From Micromonosporaceae bacterium KJ-029 (GTDB lineage Bacteria > Actinomycetota > Actinomycetes > Mycobacteriales > Micromonosporaceae): a stretch of DNA of 64,000 nt. The notes under the pieces are model-generated. The model ran no database searches, was not told the origin of the DNA, and worked only from the letters and a program-made list of their open reading frames with translations. Shown piece by piece: positions 50,941 through 59,551 of this stretch (position 1 is its first letter; each line of letters begins with the position of its first letter). The position numbers were made by a program, and so were the translations under genes. The DNA lies in contig BIFP01000020.1 in assembly GCA_005402585.1 (NCBI GenBank), forward strand, positions 1 through 64,000, given 5' to 3'.

Positions 50941-51665
50941 GCTCTCTCCTTGTCTGCCTGGCGATGGGGTCGGGTCATCGGAGGGTGAAGAGTCGTGCAG
51001 GGTCCGGGGCGGAACAGCCGAGCGGGACGCCCTCCTTCGGTCTTCCGACTCGGGCCAGCGGGGATGATGAAGCCGTCCACGCTCTGCACTTTCCGGTAGA
51101 AGTTCCGTGGATCGAGCCGCACGCCCCACACCGCTTCGTAGACGTCCTGAAGCTCAGAGATCGTGAAAGTCGGACCGCAGAAGGCGGTGGCGAGCGCCGA
51201 CCTCTCCAACTTGTCCCGCGCCCGGTCGACACCATCGGTCAGGATCTGCTCATGATCGAAGGCGAGCTGCGCGTCACCGGACAGCGCCTGCGCCACCGGG
51301 GTCCAACACGCCTGGGACGCGTCGGTGCCGGCAACTGGCTCGGGTAGCCGAGGGGCGATGGCCAGGTGTGCCGCAGAGATCACCCGCCCCCGCGGGTCAC
51401 GATCCGGCGCCCCATAGATACCGAGTTGTTCGAGGTGCAGCTGATCCGGCCCCAAGCCAGCCTCTTCGGCAAGTTCGCGATGGGCGGCCGTCACGAGGTC
51501 TTCATTCTCATGGTTGAGGAAACCGCCGGGCAGAGCCAAGGCGCCCTGATAGGGCGCGATCCCGCGCTCGATCAACAACACATGCAGGCGGGATTCCCGC
51601 AAGGTGAGGATGACGAGGTCAACCGCAAGCAGCACGGCTGGCGGAACCCAGCGATCGTCAGACAT
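50937..51665 (-). CDS. Nudix hydrolase-domain transcriptional regulator (NrtR-like)
   Basis: A 242-residue protein. Residues 10-150 are a Nudix domain with GGFLNHENEDLVTAAHRELAEEAGL as the Nudix box (one residue longer than the standard spacing between Gly and the first Glu). Residues about 165-225 (FTISELQDVYEAVWGVRLDPRNFYRKVQSVDGFIIPAG) match the winged-helix domain of NrtR-type regulators, which sense ADP-ribose and control NAD-related genes. ATG 51665 has no RBS and lies about 7 bases after a -10-like TATGGT, so it is probably leaderless. It is the first gene of the coupled operon with the nucleosidase and the membrane protein. Confidence 0.85.
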   Translation of the reverse strand: MSDDRWVPPAVLLAVDLVILTLRESRLHVLLIERGIAPYQGALALPGGFLNHENEDLVTAAHRELAEEAGLGPDQLHLEQLGIYGAPDRDPRGRVISAAHLAIAPRLPEPVAGTDASQACWTPVAQALSGDAQLAFDHEQILTDGVDRARDKLERSALATAFCGPTFTISELQDVYEAVWGVRLDPRNFYRKVQSVDGFIIPAGPSRKTEGGRPARLFRPGPCTTLHPPMTRPHRQADKERA

Positions 51666-51671
51666 GGATCG

Positions 51672-51701
51672 ACCATAGACTTACTGTCACTCTGACAGGA
51701 A
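51672..51701 (-). promoter_or_regulatory. Leaderless promoter with palindrome, probable Nudix-regulator operator
   Basis: CTGTCActcTGACAG (51684-51698) is a perfect 6-bp-arm palindrome that lies between a -10-like TATGGT (minus strand, 51677-51672) and a TTCC-type -35. The start codon of the Nudix gene follows 7 bases after the -10, so the message would have almost no leader. A bound regulator here would block the promoter of the whole operon. Confidence 0.55.
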
Positions 51702-51871
51702 GACCGACGAGTGTCGGATATCGGTACCCGCGCAAACGGGCTGGCTTCGCCACGCTTGACTACCGTCCGGAGGCACCCAGTGCGCCGGCCGACGGATGCT
51801 GGTTTTGCCCTGAATGGCGGCTTTGGCGGCGATATCGTCGCGTCGATGACCGAGCCCGTGCCGCCGCCGAC

Positions 51872-53098
51872 GTGAGGAAACTTCTCGCCGCCACCCTCGG
51901 CATCCTCTCCGCGGTCGGCGGCTTCGTCGACATCGGCGACCTGGTCGCCGCCGGCCAGGCCGGGGCCCGGTTCGGCATGGCCCACACCTGGGTGCTGCTG
52001 CTCGGGGTGATCGCGATCTGCGCGTACGCCGAGATGGCCGGACGGATCGCGGCGGTGACCGGCCGGGCGGTGTTCGACCTGATCCGGGAGCGGCTCGGGG
52101 CGCGGGTGGCGCTGCTCAACCTGCTGGCGTCGTACCTGGTCACCGTGATCACCCTGGCCGCCGAGCTGGGTGGGGTGGCGCTCGCGCTGCGGCTGGCCAC
52201 CGGGGTGCCGTACCTGCTCTGGGTGCCGGTCGCCGGGGCGGCGGTCTGGCTGGTGCTGTGGCGGATGCGGTTCCAGGTGATGGAGCGGGTGTTCGGGCTG
52301 GCCGGGCTGGCCCTGGTGGTCTTCGCCGTCGCGCTGTGGTGGCTGCCGACCGACTGGGCGGCGCTCGGGCGCAGCGCGGTCGTACCCTCCGAGGCCGGCC
52401 AGGGGTGGGGGGCGTACTGGTTCATCGCGGTGGCGCTGTTCGCCTCCACGGTCAGCCCGTACGAGGTCTTCTTCTTCTCCTCCGGCGGGGTCGAGGAACG
52501 CTGGAGCCCGGCCCACCTGGCCGACGCCCGGTTCGGCGTGCTGGTCGGGTTCCCGATCGGCGGGTTCCTCGCGCTGTCCCTGATCGCCACCGCCGCCGTG
52601 GTGCTGCGTCCCGCCGGCGTGACGGTGAGCAGCCTTGAACAGGTCGCGCACCCGGTCGTGCTGGCCTTCGGCGCGGCCGGCCTGGCGGTGGCGGCGCTGG
52701 CCTTCTTCGCGGTCACCTTCGGCGCCGCGCTGGAGACCGGGCTGGCCGCCGCGTACGCCGCCGCACAGTACTTCGGCTGGCAGTGGGGCAAGCGGGTCAG
52801 CCCCCGCGAGGCGGCCCGGTTCCACACGGTGCTGCTGGTCAGCGTGCTGCTCGGGGTGCTCCTGCTGCTCACCACGATCGACCCGGTGACGCTCACCGAG
52901 TACATGCTGATCATCAGCGCGGTGGCGCTGCCGCTGACCTACCTGCCGATCCTGGTGGTCGCCAACGACCGCACGTACCTCGGCGACCGGGTCAACGGCC
53001 GGGCGCTCAACCTGCTGGGCGCGGTACTGCTGCTGATCATCCTCGCGGCGTCGATCGCCGCCATTCCGCTGGCGGTCGGCACGAAAATGGGACAGTGA
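51872..53098 (+). CDS. NRAMP-family-like transporter with altered metal-site motifs
   Basis: A 408-residue protein with about 11 membrane helices that resembles NRAMP (LeuT-fold) transporters. In TM1 the metal-binding DPGN/DPGY is replaced by D20-I-G-D23 (VDIGDLVAAG), and TM6 has STVSPYEV near residue 197 in place of the usual MPH motif. So it may not carry Mn2+/Fe2+ but another cation or solute. It starts with GTG 51872, and a nine-codon frame from ATG 51846 ends at a TGA overlapping that start. It is coupled to two PRC-barrel genes. Confidence 0.75.
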   Translation: MRKLLAATLGILSAVGGFVDIGDLVAAGQAGARFGMAHTWVLLLGVIAICAYAEMAGRIAAVTGRAVFDLIRERLGARVALLNLLASYLVTVITLAAELGGVALALRLATGVPYLLWVPVAGAAVWLVLWRMRFQVMERVFGLAGLALVVFAVALWWLPTDWAALGRSAVVPSEAGQGWGAYWFIAVALFASTVSPYEVFFFSSGGVEERWSPAHLADARFGVLVGFPIGGFLALSLIATAAVVLRPAGVTVSSLEQVAHPVVLAFGAAGLAVAALAFFAVTFGAALETGLAAAYAAAQYFGWQWGKRVSPREAARFHTVLLVSVLLGVLLLLTTIDPVTLTEYMLIISAVALPLTYLPILVVANDRTYLGDRVNGRALNLLGAVLLLIILAASIAAIPLAVGTKMGQ

Positions 53099-53475
53099 GG
53101 ATCCAGGTGAGCCGCGAGCTGCTCGACCGCCAACTGGTCGACGTCGACGGGCGGCTGGTCGGCAAGGTCGACGACGTGGAGTTCGCGCTCGACGCGGACG
53201 GGACGCCGTACCTCAGGACGCTGCTCAGCGGGCCGGGCGTCCTCGGGGCGCGGGTCGGCGGACGGCTCGGCCGGATGCTGGTGCTGGCCGCGGAACGGTT
53301 CGTCACGGACCGGCCGATGGCGCCGCTGCACATCCCGTACGAGCTGGTCACGCGGATCGACAGTGCGGTGTGGCTGCGGGTGCGGGCCGGGGATCTGGCC
53401 ACCTCGCCGGTGGAGGAATGGCTGCGCCGCAACCTGATCGACCGGATCCCGGGAGCCGGCCGTGCGGGCGGGTGA
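53095..53475 (+). CDS. PRC-barrel-like protein
   Basis: A 126-residue protein: VSRELLDRQLVDVDGRLVGKVDDVEFALDADGTPYLRTLLSGPG is the PRC-barrel pattern (a repeated GRxVGKVxDV strand pair), and a second half repeats a similar LxRMLVLAAERF segment. PRC-barrels are small RNA- or membrane-associated modules. GTG 53095 overlaps the TGA of the NRAMP-like gene (GTGA), so the two are translated together. Its job in that transporter unit is not known. Confidence 0.75.
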   Translation: MRIQVSRELLDRQLVDVDGRLVGKVDDVEFALDADGTPYLRTLLSGPGVLGARVGGRLGRMLVLAAERFVTDRPMAPLHIPYELVTRIDSAVWLRVRAGDLATSPVEEWLRRNLIDRIPGAGRAGG

Positions 53476-53785
53476 ACTGCTGGGCCGGACCGCGTACGAC
53501 GAGCGGGGCCGGCGGCTGGGCCGGGTGGTGGACCTGGTGGTACGCGGCCGGCCCGGCGGCCCGCTGCGGCTGACCGACCTGGTGGTGACGCGGCACTGGT
53601 ACGGCCGGCTGAGCGGCCGGCTGATCGGCCCGGAACGCCACCCGTCCGGCCCCTGGGCGATCCGCGCGGTGGCCCGGCTGCTCGGCCGCAGCACCGTGCA
53701 GGTGCCGGTGCGCCGGGTCCGGCTGGAACCGCCGCTGCCCGATCTGCCCGGGCTCGACCGGCCGCCGGACTGGCCGCCCGGCTGA
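53462..53785 (+). CDS. PRC-barrel-like protein (second copy)
   Basis: A 107-residue protein: ELLGRTAYDERGRRLGRVVDLVVRGRPGG, with the same GRxLGRVVDL signature as the preceding gene. It overlaps that gene by 14 bases and starts at GTG 53462, so all three genes form one unit. It may pair with the other PRC protein. The 3' end is followed by short CGCCCGGCTGA-type repeats at 53770-53840. Confidence 0.72.
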   Translation: MRAGELLGRTAYDERGRRLGRVVDLVVRGRPGGPLRLTDLVVTRHWYGRLSGRLIGPERHPSGPWAIRAVARLLGRSTVQVPVRRVRLEPPLPDLPGLDRPPDWPPG

Positions 53786-53869
53786 GTAGCCCGGCCGAAC
53801 AGCCCGACCGGCCGCCCGGCTGAACAGCGGAGTTAGCAGCCGGGCTGAGCAGTCCGGCGACGGCGGGCG

Positions 53870-55315
53870 TCAGCCGTGGGCGCGGCCCAGCGCGGCCCCG
53901 GCGTCGACCGGCGCCGGCTGCGCGGTCTCGTGCTGCAGCTCTGGCGCCGCCTGCGCTTCGCGCCGTCCCGCCTGGTCCGGGGTCCGGCGCGGCCCCTCGG
54001 CAGGCGTCCCGCGCTCGGTCGGGGCCTCGTCCGGCGAGGGTGGGTCGTCGGCGGGGCGACGCAACCGGACGCCGGAAATGGCCCGATCGTCGACGTGGGT
54101 CACCTCCAGCCGCCAGCCGTCGACGGTGACGTGCTCGCCGGGCGTGGGTATCCGGCCGAGGCCGGTCAACACCAGGCCGGCGACGGTGGTGTAGTCGCCG
54201 TCCGGGCACCCGGGCAGGTCCACGCCGACGTCCGGCAGGTCGTGCACCGGGAAGGTGCCGGGCAGCAGCAACGTGCCGTCCGGCTCGGTACGCACCTCAC
54301 GCACGTCCCGGTCGGTCTCGTCGTAGATCTCCCCGACGATCTCCTCCAGGATGTCCTCCAGAGTGACGATGCCGTCGACGGCACCGCGTTCGTCCACGAC
54401 CAGGGCCATGTGCTGGCGTTCGGCCTTGAACTGGCGCAGCGCGTCGACCACCGGCACCGAGTCCGGCAGCAGCATCGGCGGGCGGGCGTACTCGTCGACC
54501 GGCCGGTCGTCCCGCACACCGACCAAATCCCGCAGGTGGATGACACCGACCGCCTCGTCCAGGCCGCCGTGCCGGACCACCGGGGCGCGGGAGTGCCCGG
54601 AGGCGGCCAGGACGAGCCGGGCGGCCTCGGCAGTGGTCCCGCTGTCCAGACAGAAGACCCGCAGCCGGGGCACCAGCACCGCGCGCAGCTTCCGGTCGGC
54701 GATCTCCACCGCGCCGGCGATGATGGTCTGCTGCTCGGTGGTCAAGCCGTGGTGGCCGGCGACGATGTCACGCAACTCGTCGGGGCTGATCTCGTCCCGC
54801 TCCGGTTTCGGGTCCAGACCGAACAGCCGGACCACCAGGTCGCTGGTGACGCCCAGCGCCCACACCGCCGGCCGGGTGAGCGCGGCGAGCAGGTCCAGCG
54901 GACGGGCGACGAGCAACGCCCACCGCTCCGGGATCTGCATCGCGATCCGCTTCGGGGCCAGCTCGCCGAGGACCAGGGTGACGAAGGTGAGCGTCAGGGT
55001 GACCAGCACGACGGCCACCAGTTCGGCGGCCCGGCCGAACATCTCCAGCATCGGCACCAGTGGCCGGGCCAGGGACACCGCGGCGGCCGCCGAGGCGAGG
55101 AAACCGGCGAGGGTGATGCCCATCTGGATGGTGGCCAGGAACCGGTTGGGGTCACGGGCCAGCCGGGCCAGCACCCGACCGGCCCGGCTGGTGCGCTCAA
55201 GCCGCTGGATCTGGCTGTCGCGCAGCGACACCAGCGCCAGCTCGCTACCGGCGAAGATCGCGTTGAGGATGATCAGGATCCCGACCAGAGCGAGCTGTCC
55301 CCAGTAGCTGTGCAC
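53870..55315 (-). CDS. HlyC/CorC family protein (CNNM, two CBS, CorC_HlyC domains)
   Basis: A 481-residue membrane protein. Residues 1-190 form the CNNM/DUF21 region (GSELALVSLRDSQIQRLERT and LGELAPKRIAMQIPERWAL). Residues about 205-330 hold a CBS pair (VLVPRLRVFCLDSGTTAEAARLVLAASGHSRAPV, then HMALVVDERGAVDGIVTLEDILEEIVGEIYDETD). Residues about 345-430 are the CorC_HlyC transporter-associated domain. The final 60 residues are a Pro/Ala-rich tail. GTG 55315 is the start. Members are implicated in Mg2+/Co2+ homeostasis in the membrane. Confidence 0.92.
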   Translation of the reverse strand: MHSYWGQLALVGILIILNAIFAGSELALVSLRDSQIQRLERTSRAGRVLARLARDPNRFLATIQMGITLAGFLASAAAAVSLARPLVPMLEMFGRAAELVAVVLVTLTLTFVTLVLGELAPKRIAMQIPERWALLVARPLDLLAALTRPAVWALGVTSDLVVRLFGLDPKPERDEISPDELRDIVAGHHGLTTEQQTIIAGAVEIADRKLRAVLVPRLRVFCLDSGTTAEAARLVLAASGHSRAPVVRHGGLDEAVGVIHLRDLVGVRDDRPVDEYARPPMLLPDSVPVVDALRQFKAERQHMALVVDERGAVDGIVTLEDILEEIVGEIYDETDRDVREVRTEPDGTLLLPGTFPVHDLPDVGVDLPGCPDGDYTTVAGLVLTGLGRIPTPGEHVTVDGWRLEVTHVDDRAISGVRLRRPADDPPSPDEAPTERGTPAEGPRRTPDQAGRREAQAAPELQHETAQPAPVDAGAALGRAHG

Positions 55316-55430
55316 GCCCGGCTCTCCCTCGCTGGACCGCGCCCGGTGGCGCCGCCGGCGGAGGGCCCGTCGGCGTAGCGGTGCCTATGCCCACTCGCCC
55401 CGGCGTCGAACCATCCCCCCGAGACGCGTC

Positions 55431-56066
55431 CTAGGCGTGGGAGGCCGTCGGGGTGGGCAGGTCCAGCACGTACGACTCGCCCTCACGGCGGAACCCGAGC
55501 CGGTGGTAGTAGGGGGCGATCATGCCGGGCGGGCTGATCACCTGCCGGAACCCACGGTCGGTGAACAGGCTGCTGCGCCGGTAGACGAACTCGCCGGGGG
55601 TGAAGTCACGGAACGGCGGGGTGACGTAGTCCAGGTCGACCTGGGCCACCCCGTCCCCGGTGTCGCGGGCCAGGACCACGCCGACGACCTCGTCGGCGCG
55701 GACGACGACGAAGGCGGAGCGGCCGGCCAGCCGTCCGGGGTGGAAGCCGGGGTTGAACCGGGCGATGTCGGCGGCGTGTACCCGCAGCACGTGGGCCAGG
55801 AACGCGTCGTCGGCGCCCACCTCGACCACCTGGTAGGTCTGCTCGTCGTGGCGGGTGGTGAGCAGCCGGCGCAGATACCAGACGTTGATCACCGCCAGGA
55901 CGACGTTCAGCCCCACCATGGGCCAGACCTCGATGGTGGCGTTGTAGCCGATCAGGACGAGACAGCCGACCAGGTTCAGCGCGCGCAGGCGCAGGATGCG
56001 CGTCTGCAGCAGCGACCAGACGAGCAGCACCGAGCCGGCCCAGCCGACGACTTCCAGCCAATTCAC
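55431..56066 (-). CDS. YgjV-like membrane protein fused to an acetyltransferase-like domain
   Basis: A 211-residue protein. The N-terminal half (residues 5-70: VNWLEVVGWAGSVLLVWSLLQTRILRLRALNLVGCLVLIGYNATIEVWPMVGLNVVLAVINVWYL) contains three membrane segments of the YgjV family type. The C-terminal half (about 85-205) resembles a GNAT fold (VVRADEVVGVVLARDTGDG, IAPYYHRLGFRREGESYVLDL). This fusion would place an acetyltransferase at the membrane. GTG 56066 is the only start that keeps the membrane part without extra Arg-rich tail. Confidence 0.75.
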   Translation of the reverse strand: MNWLEVVGWAGSVLLVWSLLQTRILRLRALNLVGCLVLIGYNATIEVWPMVGLNVVLAVINVWYLRRLLTTRHDEQTYQVVEVGADDAFLAHVLRVHAADIARFNPGFHPGRLAGRSAFVVVRADEVVGVVLARDTGDGVAQVDLDYVTPPFRDFTPGEFVYRRSSLFTDRGFRQVISPPGMIAPYYHRLGFRREGESYVLDLPTPTASHA

Positions 56067-56193
56067 CCGGCGAGGATAGTCGCCGCGCTGGTCAGGCTGC
56101 CGGTGGGGCGCCCAGCCGGTGCGAGCGGGGATCACGCCCGTGGCGGATTCCGCCGCCGTCGAGGCGGCACGCCGGTGGCCGGCGCCGGCGCGG

Positions 56194-56691
56194 TCAGCCC
56201 GGAAGTTCCAGGAGGTACTCGTCGACCTCGTGGCCGCGGCCCGGGGCGTACGCCCGCTCCGTGCCCCGCACGACGAACCCGCACCGGCGCAGCACCGCCA
56301 GCGAGGCGACGTTGTCGGCCGCCGCCCGCGCGTACAGCGGCCGACGCGTGACCTCGCGCAGCAGGGCGCCGAGCGCGCGGGTGCCGTACCCGCGCCCCCA
56401 CCGTGACCGGTCGATCCAGTAGCTGACCTCGGTGCGGCCGTCGGCGGGGAAGGCCAGCACGTGCCCGATCACCTCGCCGTCGACCGTCACCGTGCGGGAC
56501 ACGATCTCCGGGTCGGTCAGGATGCGCACCCAGTGCGCGGCGAACGCCCGTCGGTCGGTCGGGTCCGGCGCGCCGAAGGCCGCCATCCGGTTGGCCTCGG
56601 GGTCGAGCTGGTGGGCGTAGAACTCCGGCAGGTCGTCCTCGCCGACCGGGCGCAGCCGTAGGTCGTCGGTCACCGGCCCGACGATACGCAC
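56194..56691 (-). CDS. GNAT family acetyltransferase (RimJ/RimL-like)
   Basis: A 165-residue GNAT protein: LRLRPVGEDDLPEFYAHQLDPEANRMAAF at the N-terminus, EVSYWIDRSRWGRGYGTRALGALLREV as the acetyl-CoA motif (RGYGTRAL), and ADNVASLAVLRRCGFVVRGTERAY as the last strands. It acetylates an amine such as a protein N-terminus or small molecule. ATG 56691 has no strong RBS, so a GTG at 56673 is possible. Confidence 0.88.
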   Translation of the reverse strand: MRIVGPVTDDLRLRPVGEDDLPEFYAHQLDPEANRMAAFGAPDPTDRRAFAAHWVRILTDPEIVSRTVTVDGEVIGHVLAFPADGRTEVSYWIDRSRWGRGYGTRALGALLREVTRRPLYARAAADNVASLAVLRRCGFVVRGTERAYAPGRGHEVDEYLLELPG

Positions 56692-56790
56692 CCAGGTCGG
56701 GACCTGCGGCCCACCGGGGGTCGGCGTTCGGCCCTGCCTCGGCCGCCACCGGCGCTGTTACCTCTGAGTCGACGGCATCACGCGGCGGCA

Positions 56791-56804
56791 GGGCCTTTGG
56801 TCCC
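56791..56804 (+). promoter_or_regulatory. DosR/DevR-like box candidate upstream of the P-type ATPase gene
   Basis: GGGCCTTTGGTCCC (56791-56804) has the GGGnC...GnCCC symmetry of the mycobacterial DosR box, with AG before and CGGG after. It lies 106 bases upstream of the P-type ATPase start. That gene, two universal stress proteins and a flavin oxidoreductase pair together resemble a DosR (hypoxia) regulon. Confidence 0.4.
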
Positions 56805-56909
56805 GGGCCGCGCGGGCGGATCGCCCCTGCCGGTCGGCACCCGGCCGGACGAGGCTGGTGGTGGGAGGCGTGCCGGCGGGGCAGGCCGTGGGGAAGGACG
56901 GGGCGGACG

Positions 56910-59519
56910 GTGGCCGGAGGGCTCCAGGTCGTGGGCGAGGACGTGCCGCTACGGACGGAGTTCGCCACCGTTCCGGCACCGACGGCCGGGCTCAGCTCGG
57001 CGGAGGCCGGCCACCGGCTCCGGGCCGACGGGCCGAACGTCGCCGCCGCGGCGCCCCGCCGGCACCTGGCCACCCGGATCCTGCGGCAGCTCACCGACCC
57101 GCTGGTCGCCCTGCTGCTGGCCGCCGCCGTGGTCACCACCGCGCTGCGCGACTATCCCGACACCCTGGTCATCCTGCTCGTCGTCCTGGTCAACACCACG
57201 ATCGGGGTGATCCAGGAGATACGCGCCGACGGGGCCGTCGCCGGACTCGACCGGCTCTCCGCGCCGACCGCCCGGGTGGTCCGCGACGGCCAGGACGTGG
57301 TGCTGCCGGCCGCCGAACTTGTCCGTGGTGACCTGGTCCGCCTGGAGGCCGGCGACGTGGTCCCCGCCGACGTGCTGCTGGACGACGCGAGCCGGCTGCA
57401 CCTGGACGAGTCCGCCCTGACCGGCGAGTCCGTGCCGGTGGGCCGCGAGGCGGGCGAGGAGGCCAGCGCCGGCACGGTGGTGACCACCGGACGGGCCACC
57501 GGCACGGTGATCCGCACCGGCGCGGCGAGCACGCTGGGCCGGATCGCCACGCTGACGGCCACCACCCGGCCGGCGGCCACCCCGCTGCAACGCCGCCTCA
57601 CCGCCCTCGGCCGGATCCTCGGCCTCGCCGCCGTGCTGCTCTCCGGACTGGTCTTCGTCGTCGGCGTGCTCGGCGGCCGGCCGGTGATGGACATGGCGGT
57701 CACCGCCGTGAGCCTGGTGGTGGCCGCGGTGCCCGAGTCCCTGCCGGCGGTGGTCACCCTGGCCCTCGCCCTCGGCGCCCGCCGGATGGCCGCGTCCCGG
57801 GCGATCCCCCGGCGGCTGCACGCGGTGGAGACGCTCGGCTCGGTCACCGTGATCGCCTCGGACAAGACCGGCACCCTCACCGAGGGACGGATGGCCGTGC
57901 AGCACGCGGTCACCACCGACGGTGCCCGCTTCGGCGTCACCGGCACCGGCTACGCCCCACACGGCACGGTCCACCGCGACGGCGTGCCGGTGGCAGTGCC
58001 GGACGAGCTGCGCCGGGTCGCCCGGGCCGGACTGCTGTGCAACGACGCCACCCTGGCCCCGCCGACCGACGAGCGACCGGACTGGAGCGCCGTCGGTGAT
58101 CCGCTGGAGGCGGCCCTGGTGGCGTTCGCCGCCCGGTGCGGCCTGGACCCGCAGGCCACCCGCCGCGCCTGGCCGCGCGTGGCCGAGCATCCCTTCGACC
58201 AGCGGTTGCGCCGGATGACCACCGTGCACCGGTCCTGCGACCGCCGGTACCTGGTGGTATGCAAGGGTGCGCCGGAGAGCGTGCTCACCATGCCGCTGCT
58301 CGACGCCACCGTCGAGGAGGTGGCCGACCTGACGGCCGCCGCGCACCGGCTGGCCGGCGACGGGCTGCGGGTGCTCGCGCTGGCGGCGGCCCTGGTGGAC
58401 ACCCCACCGGCCGATCCCGCCCACCCGCAGGGCCTGCGCCCGGTGGGACTGGTCGCCGTCGGCGACCCGCTGCGCGCCGCCGCGCCCGACATCGCCGGCA
58501 GCTTCGCCGACGCCGGTGTCCGGCTGGTGCTGGTCACCGGGGACCACCCCGCGACCGCGGCGGCCGTCGCCGGGCAGCTCGGGCTGTGGGCCGACGGCGA
58601 CCCGGTGGTACGCGGCGACGCCGGCGACCCCACGGCGGCGCACCCGGCGGCGCGGGTGTTCGCGCGTACCCAGCCGGAGCAGAAGCTCGACATCATCGCC
58701 GGGTTGCAGTCGCGGGGGCACGTGGTGGCGATGACCGGTGACGGGGTCAACGACGCACCGGCGTTGCGGCGGGCCGACATCGGCGTGGCCATGGGCGGCG
58801 GCACGCAGGTGGCCCGACAGGCGGCCGACCTCGTGCTGGTCGACGACGACCTGTCCACCGTGGCCACCGCGATCGGTGAGGGCCGCCGTATCTACGACAA
58901 CATCCGCCGGTTCCTGCGCTACGCGCTCTCCGGCGGCGTGGCCGAGATCGCGGTGATGCTGCTCGGACCGCTGTTCGGTATGGCGGTACCGCTGCTGCCG
59001 GCACAGATTCTCTGGATCAACCTGCTCACCCACGGTCTGCCGGGCGTCGCCCTGGGCGCGGAACCGGCCGAGCCCGGGGCGTTGCGCCGGCCGCCGCGCT
59101 CGCCGCGGGAGTCGGTGCTGGGTGCGGGGCTGGGCCGGCAGATCCTCGTCGCCGGGGCGCTGATCTCGGCGGTGACGCTCGGCGCGGGCCTGCTCGCCGC
59201 CGGGTGGGACCGGCCCTGGCAGTCGGTGGTGTTCGTGGTGCTCGGCCTGGCCCAGCTGGGCGTGGCGCTGGCGGTCCGCGCGCCCCGACCGCCGTCCGGA
59301 CGGCGCGGCAACCTCGCGCTGCCGCTCGCGGTGGCCGGCTCCGCGTTGCTGCAGGTGGCCGGGGTGCTGCTGCCGCCGCTGCGGGAGTTGCTCGGCACCG
59401 AGGCGCTCGGCGCCGGGGAGTTGCTCGCCTGCGCGGCGGTGAGCACCCTGCCCGGCCTGGTGCTGTGGCTGGCCCGTGGACGGGAACCGCGGGTCCCGGA
59501 CCACGGCGTCGCCGGGTAG
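56910..59519 (+). CDS. P-type cation-transporting ATPase (P2-type, CtpF-like)
   Basis: An 869-residue P-type ATPase of the P2A (Ca2+-type) layout. The actuator has the LTGESVPVGRE motif, the phosphorylation site is DKTGTLT (Asp318), CKGAPESVL and MTGDGVNDAPALRRADIGVAMG mark the nucleotide and hinge parts. TM4 has VPESLPA (in place of PEGL), and TM6 has NLLTHG where P2-type pumps have NLxTDG; the Asp-to-His change would alter the ion site. GTG 56910 is preferred since it sits at the correct place for the N-terminal cation domain. Upstream is a DosR-like box; downstream are two universal stress proteins. Confidence 0.92.
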   Translation: MAGGLQVVGEDVPLRTEFATVPAPTAGLSSAEAGHRLRADGPNVAAAAPRRHLATRILRQLTDPLVALLLAAAVVTTALRDYPDTLVILLVVLVNTTIGVIQEIRADGAVAGLDRLSAPTARVVRDGQDVVLPAAELVRGDLVRLEAGDVVPADVLLDDASRLHLDESALTGESVPVGREAGEEASAGTVVTTGRATGTVIRTGAASTLGRIATLTATTRPAATPLQRRLTALGRILGLAAVLLSGLVFVVGVLGGRPVMDMAVTAVSLVVAAVPESLPAVVTLALALGARRMAASRAIPRRLHAVETLGSVTVIASDKTGTLTEGRMAVQHAVTTDGARFGVTGTGYAPHGTVHRDGVPVAVPDELRRVARAGLLCNDATLAPPTDERPDWSAVGDPLEAALVAFAARCGLDPQATRRAWPRVAEHPFDQRLRRMTTVHRSCDRRYLVVCKGAPESVLTMPLLDATVEEVADLTAAAHRLAGDGLRVLALAAALVDTPPADPAHPQGLRPVGLVAVGDPLRAAAPDIAGSFADAGVRLVLVTGDHPATAAAVAGQLGLWADGDPVVRGDAGDPTAAHPAARVFARTQPEQKLDIIAGLQSRGHVVAMTGDGVNDAPALRRADIGVAMGGGTQVARQAADLVLVDDDLSTVATAIGEGRRIYDNIRRFLRYALSGGVAEIAVMLLGPLFGMAVPLLPAQILWINLLTHGLPGVALGAEPAEPGALRRPPRSPRESVLGAGLGRQILVAGALISAVTLGAGLLAAGWDRPWQSVVFVVLGLAQLGVALAVRAPRPPSGRRGNLALPLAVAGSALLQVAGVLLPPLRELLGTEALGAGELLACAAVSTLPGLVLWLARGREPRVPDHGVAG

Positions 59520-59551
59520 GTCACGCTGGAAGCGAACCGAAGGAGGATGAC

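Noticed and set aside
53786..53869. Tandem repeat array after the second PRC-barrel gene
   Set aside because: Several imperfect copies of CGCCCGGCTGA-type sequence are present, but spacing is irregular and copies too short to call an array.
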